Assembly: GCF_024721995.1 (NCBI RefSeq)
Contig: NZ_JANQBC010000008.1
Location: forward strand, 124,001 to 188,000
From: Paenibacillus radicibacter
GTDB taxonomy: Bacteria; Bacillota; Bacilli; Paenibacillales; NBRC-103111
Direction: 5' to 3'
Length of the DNA: 64,000 bases
Shown: piece after piece, positions 36,854 through 46,762 of the stretch
Layout of the letters: each line of letters starts with the position of its first letter
Numbering within the stretch: the first letter of the stretch is position 1
Translations under genes and position numbers: made by a program
Notes under the pieces: model-generated
What the model saw: only the letters and a program-made list of their open reading frames with translations
Told to the model about the DNA's origin: nothing
The model's database searches: none

Positions 36854-39484
36854 TTACTTTAAAATCGTCGAAACTAGCGATTCTACGGATTGAAGAGCCT
36901 CTTCTAGCTTCGCAGGATCTTTACCACCAGCTTGCGCCATGTCAGGACGTCCACCGCCAGAACCACCGCAAATTGTCGCTACTTCTTTAATAATCTTACC
37001 TGCGTGGAAACCTTGTGGAATCAAATCTTGTGTAACAGCTGTTACAAGGTTCACTTTGTTGCCAGAAACTGCACCTAGTACGATAACAGCAGAACCAAGC
37101 TTGCCTTTCATTTCATCTACAATGTTACGAAGTGAATCCATGTCAGGTGCATTCACAGCAGCTGTAAGTACTTGTACGCCGCCAATTACTTTCACTTGAT
37201 CATTTAGTGAACCCGCTTCAATACGGCTTAATTTGCCACGTAGGGAGTCAATCTCACGCTGCATTTCTTTTGCATTCGCAAGAGTTGCTTCCACACGCTT
37301 TGGCACATCATTAATGTTGGATTTGAGTAACTCAGCTGCATCCTTAAGCAGGTTTAGCTGACCATCCATATATTCATAGGCGCAGCGGCCTGTCACAGCC
37401 TCAATACGGCGTACGCCAGAGCCGATACCGGACTCAGAAGCAATCTTGAACATACCAATTTGTCCTGTTGTCGCTACGTGGCAACCACCACAAAGCTCTA
37501 AGCTGTAATCACCGATCTGAACGACACGAACAACATCGCCATATTTTTCACCGAACAGAGCCATTGCACCCATTGCTTTTGCTTCATCAATTGCCTTGGA
37601 AGAAATATCAACAGGTGTATTAATCCAAATTTGCTTATTCACACGAAGTTCAATCTCTTGCAATTCTTCAGCTGTAATTGAACCAAAGTGTGAGAAGTCA
37701 AAGCGTAGACGCTCAGCTTCAACTAAGGAACCTGCTTGATTAACATGCGTACCCAACACTTCTTTTAATGCTTTGTGCAGCAAGTGAGTCGCTGTATGGT
37801 TCTTGATGATATCTTCACGATTGTCGCGTGCGATTTCAGCCACAATTTCAACACCATTACGAAGCACACCAGATTCAACGCGAACTGTATGCACGAATTG
37901 ACCGTGTGGTGCTTTGCTTACATCTTCAACAACAAGTGTAACTTCTTCGTTCTTCATTGTACCTGTGTCGCTAACTTGACCACCACTTTCTGCATAGAAA
38001 GGTGTGCGATCCAAGATCACTTGGCAAGTCTCGCCAACGCCTACGAACTCAACGAATTGCTGCTCGTGAACGATTGCGATTACTTTAGCAGATACTCCCA
38101 TTTCATTATATCCAACAAATTCGGTTTTATCCGTAAATTGGCTAAGCGGTCCGCCTTGTACCTTCATAGAATCGGAATCTTGACGTGCTGCACGTGCACG
38201 ATCACGCTGCTCTTGCATGGCAACATCAAAACCAGCTTGATCCACTCTCATTCCTTTTTCCGCTGCAAAATCTTCCGTCAAATCAAACGGGAAACCGTAT
38301 GTGTCATACAATTTAAACGCATCTGCTCCTGAAATTTCGGAAGAACCGTTCTCACGTGCTTTTTCCACCATCTCAGCTAAGATATTGAGGCCATCAGACA
38401 ATGTTTCGTGGAAACGCTCTTCTTCAAGGCGAATAATTTTCTCGATGAATTCCTGTTTCTCTACGATTTCCGTGTAGTGGGAACCCATTACTTCACAAAC
38501 AATTGGTGTCAATGTGTGTAGGAATGGCTTGTCCATACCAAGCACTTTACCGTAACGAACCGCACGGCGAAGCAAGCGACGAATAATGTAGCCACGACCT
38601 TCGTTCGAAGGCAATACGCCATCACCCACAGCAAATACAACCGTACGAATGTGATCAGCGATTACTTTTAATGCAACGTCATGCTCATCATTCACGTGGT
38701 ATTCCACTTTAGCTAGTTCACACGTTTTCTCGATGTAAGGCATGAATAAATCTGTATCAAAGTTCGAGTCTACGTCTTGCAAGATGGAAGCGAAACGTTC
38801 CAAACCTGCGCCCGTATCAATGTTCTTCTTCGGAAGCGGTGTGTAAGAACCGTCTTTGTTATGATTGAATTGGGAGAATACGTTGTTCCACACTTCAAGG
38901 AAACGTTCGTTCTCCCCACCTGGCCAGCATTCTGGATCACTTAGATCGCCATATTTCTCACCACGGTCATAGAAAATTTCTGTACAAGGACCACATGGAC
39001 CTTCTCCGATATCCCAGAAATTATCCTTACCAAGCTTGTAGATACGCTCATCTGGCAAGCCAATCTTCTTATTCCATAGGTCGAATGCTTCTTGATCTTC
39101 TTCGTATACTGTTACGGAGATACGCTCTGGATCAAATCCGATCCATTTCGGATCCGTCAAGAATTCCCAAGCCCAAGTAATCGCTTCTTCTTTAAAATAG
39201 TCACCGATAGAGAAGTTACCAAGCATTTCGAAAAATGTATGGTGACGACGTGTTTTACCTACATTCTCAATGTCGTTCGTACGAATACATTTTTGCGCGT
39301 TTGCGATACGCGGGTTCTCAGGAATCTCTCTTCCGTCAAAATACGCTTTTAATGGTGCCATACCTGCGTTGATCCATAGCAAAGATGGGTCATTATGCGG
39401 CACAAGCGGTGCGCTTTGCTCGACTTTATGTCCTCTTTCTTCAAAAAACTGCAACCATTTTGAACGAATTTCACTTGATTTCAT
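36854..39484 (-). CDS. alaS: Alanyl-tRNA synthetase
   Basis: Charges tRNA-Ala and edits mischarged Ser/Gly. Of 876 residues, the N-terminal class II catalytic domain (to about 460) carries [15 protein letters not shown] and [12 protein letters not shown]. The editing domain has the zinc-site HTATHLLH and [13 protein letters not shown], and a C-terminal DHHA1-like domain follows ([13 protein letters not shown]-like end). The start is ATG 39484 with AGGGGG 9 bases upstream; the extension to 39535 runs into the repeat copy B and is not real. Transcription starts far upstream behind an alanine T-box, so it is controlled by uncharged tRNA-Ala. It leads the operon down to trhP2. Confidence 0.97.
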   Translation of the reverse strand: MKSSEIRSKWLQFFEERGHKVEQSAPLVPHNDPSLLWINAGMAPLKAYFDGREIPENPRIANAQKCIRTNDIENVGKTRRHHTFFEMLGNFSIGDYFKEEAITWAWEFLTDPKWIGFDPERISVTVYEEDQEAFDLWNKKIGLPDERIYKLGKDNFWDIGEGPCGPCTEIFYDRGEKYGDLSDPECWPGGENERFLEVWNNVFSQFNHNKDGSYTPLPKKNIDTGAGLERFASILQDVDSNFDTDLFMPYIEKTCELAKVEYHVNDEHDVALKVIADHIRTVVFAVGDGVLPSNEGRGYIIRRLLRRAVRYGKVLGMDKPFLHTLTPIVCEVMGSHYTEIVEKQEFIEKIIRLEEERFHETLSDGLNILAEMVEKARENGSSEISGADAFKLYDTYGFPFDLTEDFAAEKGMRVDQAGFDVAMQEQRDRARAARQDSDSMKVQGGPLSQFTDKTEFVGYNEMGVSAKVIAIVHEQQFVEFVGVGETCQVILDRTPFYAESGGQVSDTGTMKNEEVTLVVEDVSKAPHGQFVHTVRVESGVLRNGVEIVAEIARDNREDIIKNHTATHLLHKALKEVLGTHVNQAGSLVEAERLRFDFSHFGSITAEELQEIELRVNKQIWINTPVDISSKAIDEAKAMGAMALFGEKYGDVVRVVQIGDYSLELCGGCHVATTGQIGMFKIASESGIGSGVRRIEAVTGRCAYEYMDGQLNLLKDAAELLKSNINDVPKRVEATLANAKEMQREIDSLRGKLSRIEAGSLNDQVKVIGGVQVLTAAVNAPDMDSLRNIVDEMKGKLGSAVIVLGAVSGNKVNLVTAVTQDLIPQGFHAGKIIKEVATICGGSGGGRPDMAQAGGKDPAKLEEALQSVESLVSTILK

Positions 39485-39525
39485 TTGGATTGGCCCCCTT
39501 GAAATAATTTCTAGATTTAGTTGTT

Positions 39526-39685
39526 CGTGTTCCAAAAGTCAGGACATTGCAGATAAAAGTAACACTTCCGGTCTCCGTGAAATCGTGAAATTTTATTAGG
39601 GTATATGGTGTATTCACTCTTTCAAAGTCGAACGCTCCGCTCCTTACAGTGTTTCTTTTCTCTTCCGTTAGACTTTTTAAACACG
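39526..39685 (+). repeat. 160-bp interspersed inverted-repeat element, copy B (inside the alaS leader)
   Basis: The outer arms 39526-39540 and 39671-39685 pair with two mismatches and align with copy A. The inner block from CTTCCGGTCT to TCAAAGTCGAACGCT is shared but more diverged. It lies between the T-box terminator and alaS, so it is part of the alaS mRNA. Confidence 0.82.
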
Positions 39686-39727
39686 GTGTATAAATAAATC
39701 GGCAGCATCCCAGGGTCTTTAGAAAAT

Positions 39728-40015
39728 AAAAAAACGCCCCTAAATACAGGGACGAATTAATTTTCGCGGTACCACCCTGGTTATTGCAATCGTTTACTTT
39801 GAATCGATTTTGCAATCTCCTTGTGCGGATCGATAACGGGTCCAACCGGCAGAGTTCATCTGCACTCCGAAATTAGCAGTGAATTATCCTTCACGTAAGG
39901 TTCTTGCACCCTGTTTCGCATCATTCTAAGTCATCCTCAGAACGAAAAGCGAACACCGTAACCTTCTCTCTGGAACGTGGTCTATAATCGACTATGATTT
40001 CATCAACATTTTTAT
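39728..40015 (-). promoter_or_regulatory. T-box riboswitch (alanine) of alaS
   Basis: The conserved T-box word AGGGTGGTACCGCG lies at 39778-39765 on the minus strand, followed by a terminator (CGTCCCTGTATTTAGGGGCG then seven T, 39754-39728). Stem I closes through AAGGTT/AACCTT and contains the probable specifier GCA (Ala) at 39907-39905 in GTGCAAG. Uncharged tRNA-Ala should stabilise the antiterminator and let alaS be transcribed. Confidence 0.93.
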
Positions 40016-40021
40016 AGCCAA

Positions 40022-40050
40022 ATTATATCGACACACGAAATACATGTCAA
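40022..40050 (-). promoter_or_regulatory. Consensus SigA promoter of the alaS T-box leader
   Basis: TTGACA (40050-40045), a 17-base spacer and TATAAT (40027-40022) on the minus strand. Both hexamers are perfect. Confidence 0.9.
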
Positions 40051-40061
40051 CTAGTGGCAAT

Positions 40062-41138
40062 CTACACTCGCTTCGATTTGCGATGAACGTAATATTTAAA
40101 TACATGTTGAACGATAACTTTGAGTACTGCAAAGAATGGCACGGCTAGAATCATCCCGAGCATTCCCCATACTTCCCCACCGACTAGAAGCACCATAATG
40201 ATGGTTAGCGGATGCATGTGCAGCGTACGACCGACTACTTGCGGTGAGATAATGTTACCTTCCATGATCTGAATAATCGTATTCACAATTGCCACCAAGA
40301 TCACTAATTTAAACGATATCGTAGAGGCCATAAGCATCGCAGGTGCTGCACCAAGAAATGGGCCTAAATATGGCACAATATTAAAGACAGCCACAATTGA
40401 CGCTAGAAGCAGCGGATACGGCATGCCGATAATCCAATATCCAATATAGGCAAACACCCCGACTATTAAGCAGACGAGCAATTGCCCGCGAATGTAGCTC
40501 CCAAGTGCGGTGTCAATATCAATAAGGAGTGAAACAACTTCTTTACGGTGTGAGCGCGGTACAATCGCAAGCGCAGTACGCTCAATAAGCTGGAAGTCTT
40601 TTAATATGTAGAAAGCCAGGAATGGCACGATAAATGCGACAAAAAGCGTATTTAACGTACTACCAATGCTGTTAATATAGCCTGATATCGACTGAGAGAC
40701 GACTTCATTCATCTTCAGAAGCGAACTGTTAAAGCCCATCCTAATCGAATCTGGGAGGAACTTATTCTGATTAAAGCCATCTACAAATATGCGCACCCTG
40801 GTTGTGAGCTCTGGCAAATGCTCGTTAAGCTCATCAAGCTGCTTAATGAAGACCGGAATCAAATTCATGAAGATCACTGTCAATAACGCGAAGAACAAGG
40901 CATATATTAGAAGAATAGCGATTGTCCGAGGTACACGCCGCTCACTTAGCACATTCACAACTGGATTCAGCACATAGGATACGATAAGCGCAACAAAGAA
41001 CGGTGCAAGTACCGCTTCAAGGAACTTAAATATTCCGATAAGCAGCGGCTTGATCTGCAGCATCATAAACAAGGTAAGCAGCCCGAGCAGCGCAAACACG
41101 AGACCTACAAACCAAGGGCTTTTCCAAAAGCGCTCCAT
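40062..41138 (-). CDS. AI-2E family membrane permease (YrrI/YdiK-type)
   Basis: A 358-residue integral membrane protein of the AI-2E/UPF0118 family. Members export or exchange small solutes, and the substrate cannot be told from sequence. Hydrophobic segments are at about 8-30, 34-62, 68-92 and then a cluster from about 155 to 345, with the family motif VPYLGPFLGAAPA and a Pro-Xaa-Val-Val-Gly signature (ISPQVVGRTLHMHP). The start is ATG 41138 (MERFWKSPW) with AGGAGGT 7 bases upstream; the longer frame extends into repeat copy C and is an artefact. It sits just upstream of the alaS T-box, like yrrI in B. subtilis. Confidence 0.9.
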   Translation of the reverse strand: MERFWKSPWFVGLVFALLGLLTLFMMLQIKPLLIGIFKFLEAVLAPFFVALIVSYVLNPVVNVLSERRVPRTIAILLIYALFFALLTVIFMNLIPVFIKQLDELNEHLPELTTRVRIFVDGFNQNKFLPDSIRMGFNSSLLKMNEVVSQSISGYINSIGSTLNTLFVAFIVPFLAFYILKDFQLIERTALAIVPRSHRKEVVSLLIDIDTALGSYIRGQLLVCLIVGVFAYIGYWIIGMPYPLLLASIVAVFNIVPYLGPFLGAAPAMLMASTISFKLVILVAIVNTIIQIMEGNIISPQVVGRTLHMHPLTIIMVLLVGGEVWGMLGMILAVPFFAVLKVIVQHVFKYYVHRKSKRV

Positions 41139-41171
41139 GCGTACTACCTCCTGTACATAGACTTTCTTGTG

Positions 41172-41335
41172 AAATGGTGGACTAATAGCGGAACGAAGGA
41201 GAAAAGATGCTCTGGAGGAACGAAGTGTTCGCCTTTGAAATCGTGAAAATAACATTAAATAAATTCAAAATTCACGATTGAGACAGCGACCGGAAGAGTT
41301 TCTTTTATCCGCAGTGGCCAGACTATTTCATCCAC
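41172..41335 (-). repeat. 160-bp interspersed inverted-repeat element, copy C
   Basis: Inverted relative to A and B. The core CTTCCGGTCGCTGTCTCAAT through ATCGTGAATTTTGAATT and TTTTCACGATTTCAAAGGCG is almost identical to copy A. The outer arm at 41321-41335 is recognisable, but the other end has decayed, so that limit is approximate. It ends about 30 bases before the permease gene. Confidence 0.8.
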
Positions 41336-41384
41336 ACTTTAAAGAAAGTATATGTACAACCCTTCAAAAATAAACCAGAACGAG

Positions 41385-41447
41385 AAAAAGCGCCGAATCA
41401 AAGCAGTACAAACCTCATAAAGGCTGTACTGCATCAATTCGGCGCAT
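41385..41447 (-). terminator. Terminator of the cymR-iscS operon
   Basis: A long interrupted stem: GCGCCGAAT with ATTCGGCGC and GCAGTAC with GTACTGC. It is followed by TTTTTC on the minus strand. Confidence 0.9.
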
Positions 41448-41481
41448 GCAATGAAAGACTGCATCTAGCAGTCTGTTATGG

Positions 41482-41688
41482 CTAGTTGGCGTGAACTTGC
41501 GGCATATCTTGCATTTCTTCTTCAAAAAACAAGTCATCAAGTGAACTTAGAGTACCGTCTTCTTCCACCTGATAGACAGACATTTTCTCGCCGTGAACAC
41601 TTAGTTCGATGAAACAGCCCCAGCAATAAAACTGATGGGAGCCGATTTTACCTATATCTTTTGAATTACAATTTGGACAACGCATCAT
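41482..41688 (-). CDS. Small zinc-ribbon protein of unknown function
   Basis: A 68-residue protein with two CxxC pairs (MRCPNCNSKDIG and FYCWGCFIEL), a plain zinc ribbon, followed by an acidic C-terminal half ending DMPQVHAN. I do not know its function. GGTGAG precedes ATG 41688. It is the last gene after cymR, iscS and the PRC-barrel gene and is directly upstream of a strong terminator, so it is probably co-expressed with sulfur metabolism genes. Confidence 0.75.
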   Translation of the reverse strand: MMRCPNCNSKDIGKIGSHQFYCWGCFIELSVHGEKMSVYQVEEDGTLSSLDDLFFEEEMQDMPQVHAN

Positions 41689-41697
41689 AATCTCACC

Positions 41698-42213
41698 CTA
41701 TTCCTCTTTGTCTACAATGAAGTCTTTCAAGTGATCTTGGCAGTGAACCGGGACGATGAGCGCATCTTCACCTTGGATCACTGGTTCCTCTAAAGGAAGC
41801 CACTTGCGACCTTCTATCACATCGGAAATGAATCCTTCAGACAATTCAAAACCTATTATCTTATTTCCCAATTGTTCCTCTAAATAAACATCTTCAACAA
41901 ATCCGAGCTGGATACCGTTGGCTGTAACGACTGGAAGACCTTTCACTTTACGCTTTCCTTCTAGGAATGTGATCGTGTCTACATCCCACTCGGTAAGCAA
42001 GTTACTTTCTTCAACGGTTATTGCATCCTCTCCACATGAGGAAATGTTATCCCATCTCATATACTGCGGAGTCGTAAACCAATTTTTTTGACGAAGACAT
42101 ATGCCATGAACTTGCCACTCTTGATTAATGAGTAAATCGTTCACATTGCCAACCTTTTTCCCAGTTTGTAAGCTAAGAATAGGAAGACCCACAATATCAC
42201 GTGCTTTGCGCAA
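41698..42213 (-). CDS. PRC-barrel domain protein
   Basis: A 171-residue soluble protein with two PRC-barrel-like halves. These begin ARDIVGLPILSLQTGKKVGNVNDLLI and VKGLPVVTANGIQLGFVEDVYL. PRC barrels occur in RNA processing (RimM) and photosynthetic proteins; the role of this type in Bacillota is not known. The start is TTG 42213 with GGAGGT 8 bases upstream. It lies between iscS and the zinc-ribbon gene, possibly in the same transcript. Confidence 0.83.
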   Translation of the reverse strand: MRKARDIVGLPILSLQTGKKVGNVNDLLINQEWQVHGICLRQKNWFTTPQYMRWDNISSCGEDAITVEESNLLTEWDVDTITFLEGKRKVKGLPVVTANGIQLGFVEDVYLEEQLGNKIIGFELSEGFISDVIEGRKWLPLEEPVIQGEDALIVPVHCQDHLKDFIVDKEE

Positions 42214-42287
42214 GTTCTTCTACCTCCATCCGATTACTTCGGATATCGGCGCCCTCTTGTTGTCAAGCCATTGTTTATCGTATCCTT

Positions 42288-43439
42288 CTACATACGTGTA
42301 CGTTTCAAGATGGTTGCAATTTTTTGGGCAGCCGTATCAATTTCCTCCATAGAATTCCCAATTCCTACACTAAATCGCACAGCAGAAAGTGTAACATTTT
42401 CTGGTAAATGCATCGCTTTAAGTACATGAGAAATTTCTAGTGATCCGGAAGTACATGCCGACCCGCTTGCTGCTGCAATACCTTCTAGGTCTAAGTTCAT
42501 CAGTAAAGTCTCGGTATCAAGACCCACTAAACTGATGTTCAATATATGAGGTAACGTATGATCTGGATGCCCATTGATAACCCAGTGTTCACCAATTGGT
42601 CCTAGCTCATTCTTAAGTTTATTAATCATCCCTTGACGCAATTGCTTGAGATCAGCAACTCGAGCATCAAGTTCTTCGACTGCATCTTGAACCGCTTTGG
42701 CGAATCCAACAATACCTGCAACATTCTCTGTACCGCCGCGACGTTTACGTTCTTGCTTGCCCCCATGCTGATAAGCATGAATCGGAACATGTTTCGAGAC
42801 GTATAGCGCCCCAACGCCTTTAGGTCCATAGATTTTGTGAGCAGAGAAACTCATCAAATCCACTGGCAGCATCGATAGATGAAGTGGAATTTTACCTAGC
42901 GCCTGAACGCCATCCACATGGAACAATACTTGGTGCTTGCGAGCAATTTCTCCAATCTGCTCAATAGGTTGAATCGTACCGACTTCATTATTACCATACA
43001 TAACGGAGATAAGGGCCGTATCCGGACGAATTGCATTTGCAACATCTTCGACCGCCACACGCCCAGTTGAATCAACGCCTAAGTATGTAACTTCGTAACC
43101 TAACTTCTCTAATTCCTGACAAGGATGGAGTACAGAGTGGTGTTCAATCTGGGACGTGATTATGTGCTTCTTTTCACGACCTAAGGCCTGCATAACACCG
43201 AACAACGCCAAGTTGTTACTTTCTGTGCCACCGCTTGTAAATATAATCTCAGATGACTGACAGCCTAAGTGCTTCGCAATGGCGTCCCGTGATCGGTTAA
43301 GCGCATTGCGAGCCTCTCGTCCATAGGCATGAAGGGATGATGCATTACCGAATATTCCCGTTAAATAAGGAAGCATGGCATCCAGTACGTCAGGGTGTAG
43401 CGGTGACGTAGCTGCATAATCGAAATAGATTGATTTCAT
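42288..43439 (-). CDS. iscS: Cysteine desulfurase (IscS/YrvO type)
   Basis: A PLP enzyme that takes sulfur from cysteine. Its neighbour mnmA suggests that it feeds 2-thiouridine formation in tRNA, as YrvO does in B. subtilis. The N-terminus is IYFDYAATSP, the PLP lysine is Lys202 in SAHKIYGPKG, and the catalytic Cys lies in GSACTSGS. The start is placed at ATG 43439 with AGGTG 6 bases upstream (383 residues). The stop of cymR lies about 12 bases before it, so the two genes form an operon. Confidence 0.94.
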   Translation of the reverse strand: MKSIYFDYAATSPLHPDVLDAMLPYLTGIFGNASSLHAYGREARNALNRSRDAIAKHLGCQSSEIIFTSGGTESNNLALFGVMQALGREKKHIITSQIEHHSVLHPCQELEKLGYEVTYLGVDSTGRVAVEDVANAIRPDTALISVMYGNNEVGTIQPIEQIGEIARKHQVLFHVDGVQALGKIPLHLSMLPVDLMSFSAHKIYGPKGVGALYVSKHVPIHAYQHGGKQERKRRGGTENVAGIVGFAKAVQDAVEELDARVADLKQLRQGMINKLKNELGPIGEHWVINGHPDHTLPHILNISLVGLDTETLLMNLDLEGIAAASGSACTSGSLEISHVLKAMHLPENVTLSAVRFSVGIGNSMEEIDTAAQKIATILKRTRM

Positions 43440-43451
43440 TGTCATCACCTG

Positions 43452-43871
43452 CTAAATATAGAACATGTAATTGTCTTGTTTGCCTTCATCTTTAAAATAG
43501 ATGAGATTCGCTAAGGTCGTGGAATCAAGTACATCTGCAATCGAATCGCGAATACGGATCCATAAATCACGCTTGGCTGGGTCATCTTCTTCTTCAAAAT
43601 CGACTGGTGAAATCGGACCTTCCAGCACGCGAATCACTTCTCCCGCAGTTACGTCTTCGGGATTTTTCGATAGTATATATCCACCATAGGCTCCACGAAT
43701 GCTTTTTACTAGACCGGCATTACGTAATGGAGCGACCAGTTGTTCTAAATAATGTTCCGATAATTGATGTTTCTCCGCAATACTTTTAAGAGAAGTTGGA
43801 CCTTCACCCATGCGATTGCCAAGTTCCATCATAATCGTGAGGCCATAACGGCCTTTTGTTGAAATTTTCAA
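43452..43871 (-). CDS. cymR: Rrf2-family repressor CymR
   Basis: The regulator of cysteine and sulfur metabolism in Bacillus; it works in complex with CysK. The 139 residues start KISTKGRYGLTIMMELG and have a winged helix with HQLSEHYLEQLVAPLRNAGLVKSIRGAYGGY. The Cys triad of the Fe-S regulator IscR is missing, which fits CymR. The start is TTG 43871, with GAGGTG 6 bases upstream. It heads the iscS operon, as in B. subtilis. A 7-bp inverted repeat in its leader (43911-43939) could be an autoregulatory site. Confidence 0.9.
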   Translation of the reverse strand: MKISTKGRYGLTIMMELGNRMGEGPTSLKSIAEKHQLSEHYLEQLVAPLRNAGLVKSIRGAYGGYILSKNPEDVTAGEVIRVLEGPISPVDFEEEDDPAKRDLWIRIRDSIADVLDSTTLANLIYFKDEGKQDNYMFYI

Positions 43872-43910
43872 ACAGAGCACCTCATTTGACTATCTATCAT
43901 CTACTCTTAA

Positions 43911-43939
43911 GGTTTACCTATTTGTCTACCATGTAAACC
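43911..43939. promoter_or_regulatory. Inverted repeat in the cymR-mnmA divergent gap
   Basis: GGTTTAC and GTAAACC are a perfect 7-bp inverted repeat with a 15-base gap, about 40 bases upstream of the cymR start. It could be an operator; no T-run follows. Confidence 0.35.
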
Positions 43940-44024
43940 GATTTTTAAAGAGAGTTTATCAGAATACATGTTAACATAATTATACCGATTGTAGCAGAAA
44001 AATAGTTACATTACGATGACATAT

Positions 44025-44053
44025 TTTATAATTCCGCCTAAAACCGTTATAAT
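44025..44053 (+). promoter_or_regulatory. Predicted SigA promoter of mnmA
   Basis: TTTATA, a 17-base spacer and TATAAT (44048-44053), about 35 bases before ATG 44089. Confidence 0.5.
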
Positions 44054-44070
44054 AGATGTGATAGACATAG

Positions 44071-45174
<1,104 letters not shown>

Positions 45175-45192
45175 GCCATTCATCTGGATGTA

Positions 45193-45246
45193 AATAATAA
45201 AAGCCAAAGTAACCTTATATGATAAGAGGTACTTTGGCTTTTTTGT
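45193..45246. terminator. Terminator of mnmA, also usable for the convergent wrbA gene
   Basis: AAAAGCCAAAGTA pairs with TACTTTGGCTTTTTT around an 18-base loop. T-rich tails lie on both strands. Confidence 0.88.
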
Positions 45247-45250
45247 GATG

Positions 45251-45877
45251 TTATTTTAACGACTGAAGCGGTTGGGATACTTTAGCTACTCTCGTTCCAA
45301 GTCTTGCTGCCATTGTGAGTTCACGTGGATCTGGGGTTTTCGTGCCATCAGGTCCAGCAACTGTGGATGCACTATAGGGCGATCCACCAATTCCATCCGC
45401 GGTTAATTGCTCAGGATTTTCCGCATAAGGCAGTCCCACGAAAATCATTCCGAAATGCATCAGAGGTACGAATGAAGTTAGAATTGTCGCCTCTTGCCCG
45501 CCATGAATCGAACCCGAACTTGTAAAGACAGCTGTCGCCTTCCCTTCAAGATCCCCTTTCATCCATAGCCAACTCGCTGAATCTAGGAATTGCTTCACCT
45601 GTGCTGGCATTGAGCCATAACGAGAAGGGATTCCCCATATAATTCCGTCTGCCCATGATAAATCCGCATGTGTAGCTTCTGGAATATGACTTTGCGCTTC
45701 ATGTGCTTGCACGTAGAAGGGCTGACTCATCATCTTTTCTTTTAGAAAATCAAACTCAGGAATACGTACCAATCGCACTTCTACACCTTCAACTCTACTT
45801 GCTCCTTCAGCTACTGCCTTTGCCATTTCATAAATATGTCCGTATGCACTGTAATATGGGATTAAGATGTTCGTCAT
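45251..45877 (-). CDS. WrbA-type NAD(P)H:quinone oxidoreductase
   Basis: An FMN flavoprotein that reduces quinones by two electrons, limiting redox cycling. The 208-residue flavodoxin fold begins NILIPYYSAYGHIYEMAKAVAEGA, the FMN-phosphate loop, with further conserved GIIWGIPSRYGSMPAQ and FTSSGSIHGGQE and a C-terminal LGTRVA. It lies 42 bases downstream of the pirin gene. Both follow an MhqR-like operator, consistent with a quinone-response cluster. Confidence 0.9.
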   Translation of the reverse strand: MTNILIPYYSAYGHIYEMAKAVAEGASRVEGVEVRLVRIPEFDFLKEKMMSQPFYVQAHEAQSHIPEATHADLSWADGIIWGIPSRYGSMPAQVKQFLDSASWLWMKGDLEGKATAVFTSSGSIHGGQEATILTSFVPLMHFGMIFVGLPYAENPEQLTADGIGGSPYSASTVAGPDGTKTPDPRELTMAARLGTRVAKVSQPLQSLK

Positions 45878-45919
45878 TGTATAATTTCCTCCAATATAGA
45901 AAATAGGTTCGTTTAATAC

Positions 45920-46690
45920 TTACTTATTTCTTAATAGTGGATATTCGACATCTGTCGGAATTTGAATGATTAACGCGCGTATTGGTGCATCTTCAGTCGC
46001 TTCAAGTTGAATTTTCGTATCATTTTCCGCATGAAATACAGCGAAATCTCGAGATTGAACAGGTGTCATAGCTTTATCTGCCGAAGACGACCATTTACCT
46101 TGACCATCCAGTAACAATACAGCTAGCGAATAACCTGTCGGAACCGTTGCCTTGTAGGCAACTCCTGCCGAAGCTTCTATATCCCACATTTTCGCATCTG
46201 CAACAATTTCAATCGAGGAACCTTCGCCAATAACCGTCTTGATTATGACTCCATCTTTCATCTCAATTGGAAACTGGTCGTGTTCGAACTGTGTGTAAGT
46301 CGGATTACGCTTCAACGCATCCTTCAGGAATGGTTCAAACCAAATTTGCATCCCTTGTGTACTTTTTGCAAAATGTTCCTCATGCGACACTCCTGATGCC
46401 GTCTGCATTAGCTGCACTCCACCACGACCTACTGAACTACGTGTTCCAAGTGTATCGTAATGACCCACCTTACCATCAATCACATAGGTCATAATTTCAA
46501 AGCCGCGATGTGGATGCAAACCTATGACACTATCTTCATGTGCTTCTGCCCACGCCCAGTAGAAGAGTGGACCAATGCCTTGCAGAACAGAGTCTTCTCC
46601 TGGAAAACCAATTGGTTTCTGTTCTGTAATTCTACCTTCATCAAATGCTCCAATTGCTTGCTGCTCTGGCTTATAAATGTGTACAGTCAT
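45920..46690 (-). CDS. Pirin family protein (bicupin, possible quercetin dioxygenase)
   Basis: A metal-binding bicupin; some bacterial pirins cleave quercetin or modulate enzymes. The N-terminal cupin shows GIGPLFYWAWAEA and HPHRGFEIMTYVIDGKVGHYDTLG, with the metal-binding His residues in that stretch. The C-terminal cupin is less conserved. The start is taken at ATG 46690 (MTVHIYKPEQ), about 10 bases after GGAGG; ATG 46696 is possible. It has an MhqR-like palindrome 38 bases upstream and shares a transcript with the WrbA gene. Confidence 0.86.
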   Translation of the reverse strand: MTVHIYKPEQQAIGAFDEGRITEQKPIGFPGEDSVLQGIGPLFYWAWAEAHEDSVIGLHPHRGFEIMTYVIDGKVGHYDTLGTRSSVGRGGVQLMQTASGVSHEEHFAKSTQGMQIWFEPFLKDALKRNPTYTQFEHDQFPIEMKDGVIIKTVIGEGSSIEIVADAKMWDIEASAGVAYKATVPTGYSLAVLLLDGQGKWSSSADKAMTPVQSRDFAVFHAENDTKIQLEATEDAPIRALIIQIPTDVEYPLLRNK

Positions 46691-46727
46691 GTTCATCAAT
46701 CCTCCAATAATATGTTTAATATAAAGT

Positions 46728-46743
46728 ATCTTAAATTTAAGAT
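46728..46743. promoter_or_regulatory. MhqR-like operator upstream of the pirin gene
   Basis: A perfect 16-bp palindrome ATCTTAAATTTAAGAT. It resembles the B. subtilis MhqR site (TATCT...AGATA) and is nearly repeated at 47231-47246. Confidence 0.6.
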
Positions 46744-46762
46744 TTATAACAAACAGAAGAGG

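Noticed and set aside
37775-38332. 185-residue plus-strand frame opposite alaS
   Set aside because: Antisense shadow of a highly conserved synthetase; Cys/Phe-rich nonsense composition.
36854-39535. 893-residue version of AlaS
   Set aside because: The extension runs toward repeat copy B; the family N-terminus begins at ATG 39484.
40062-41255. 397-residue version of the AI-2E permease
   Set aside because: The extra N-terminus is encoded by repeat copy C; ATG 41138 has the ribosome-binding site.
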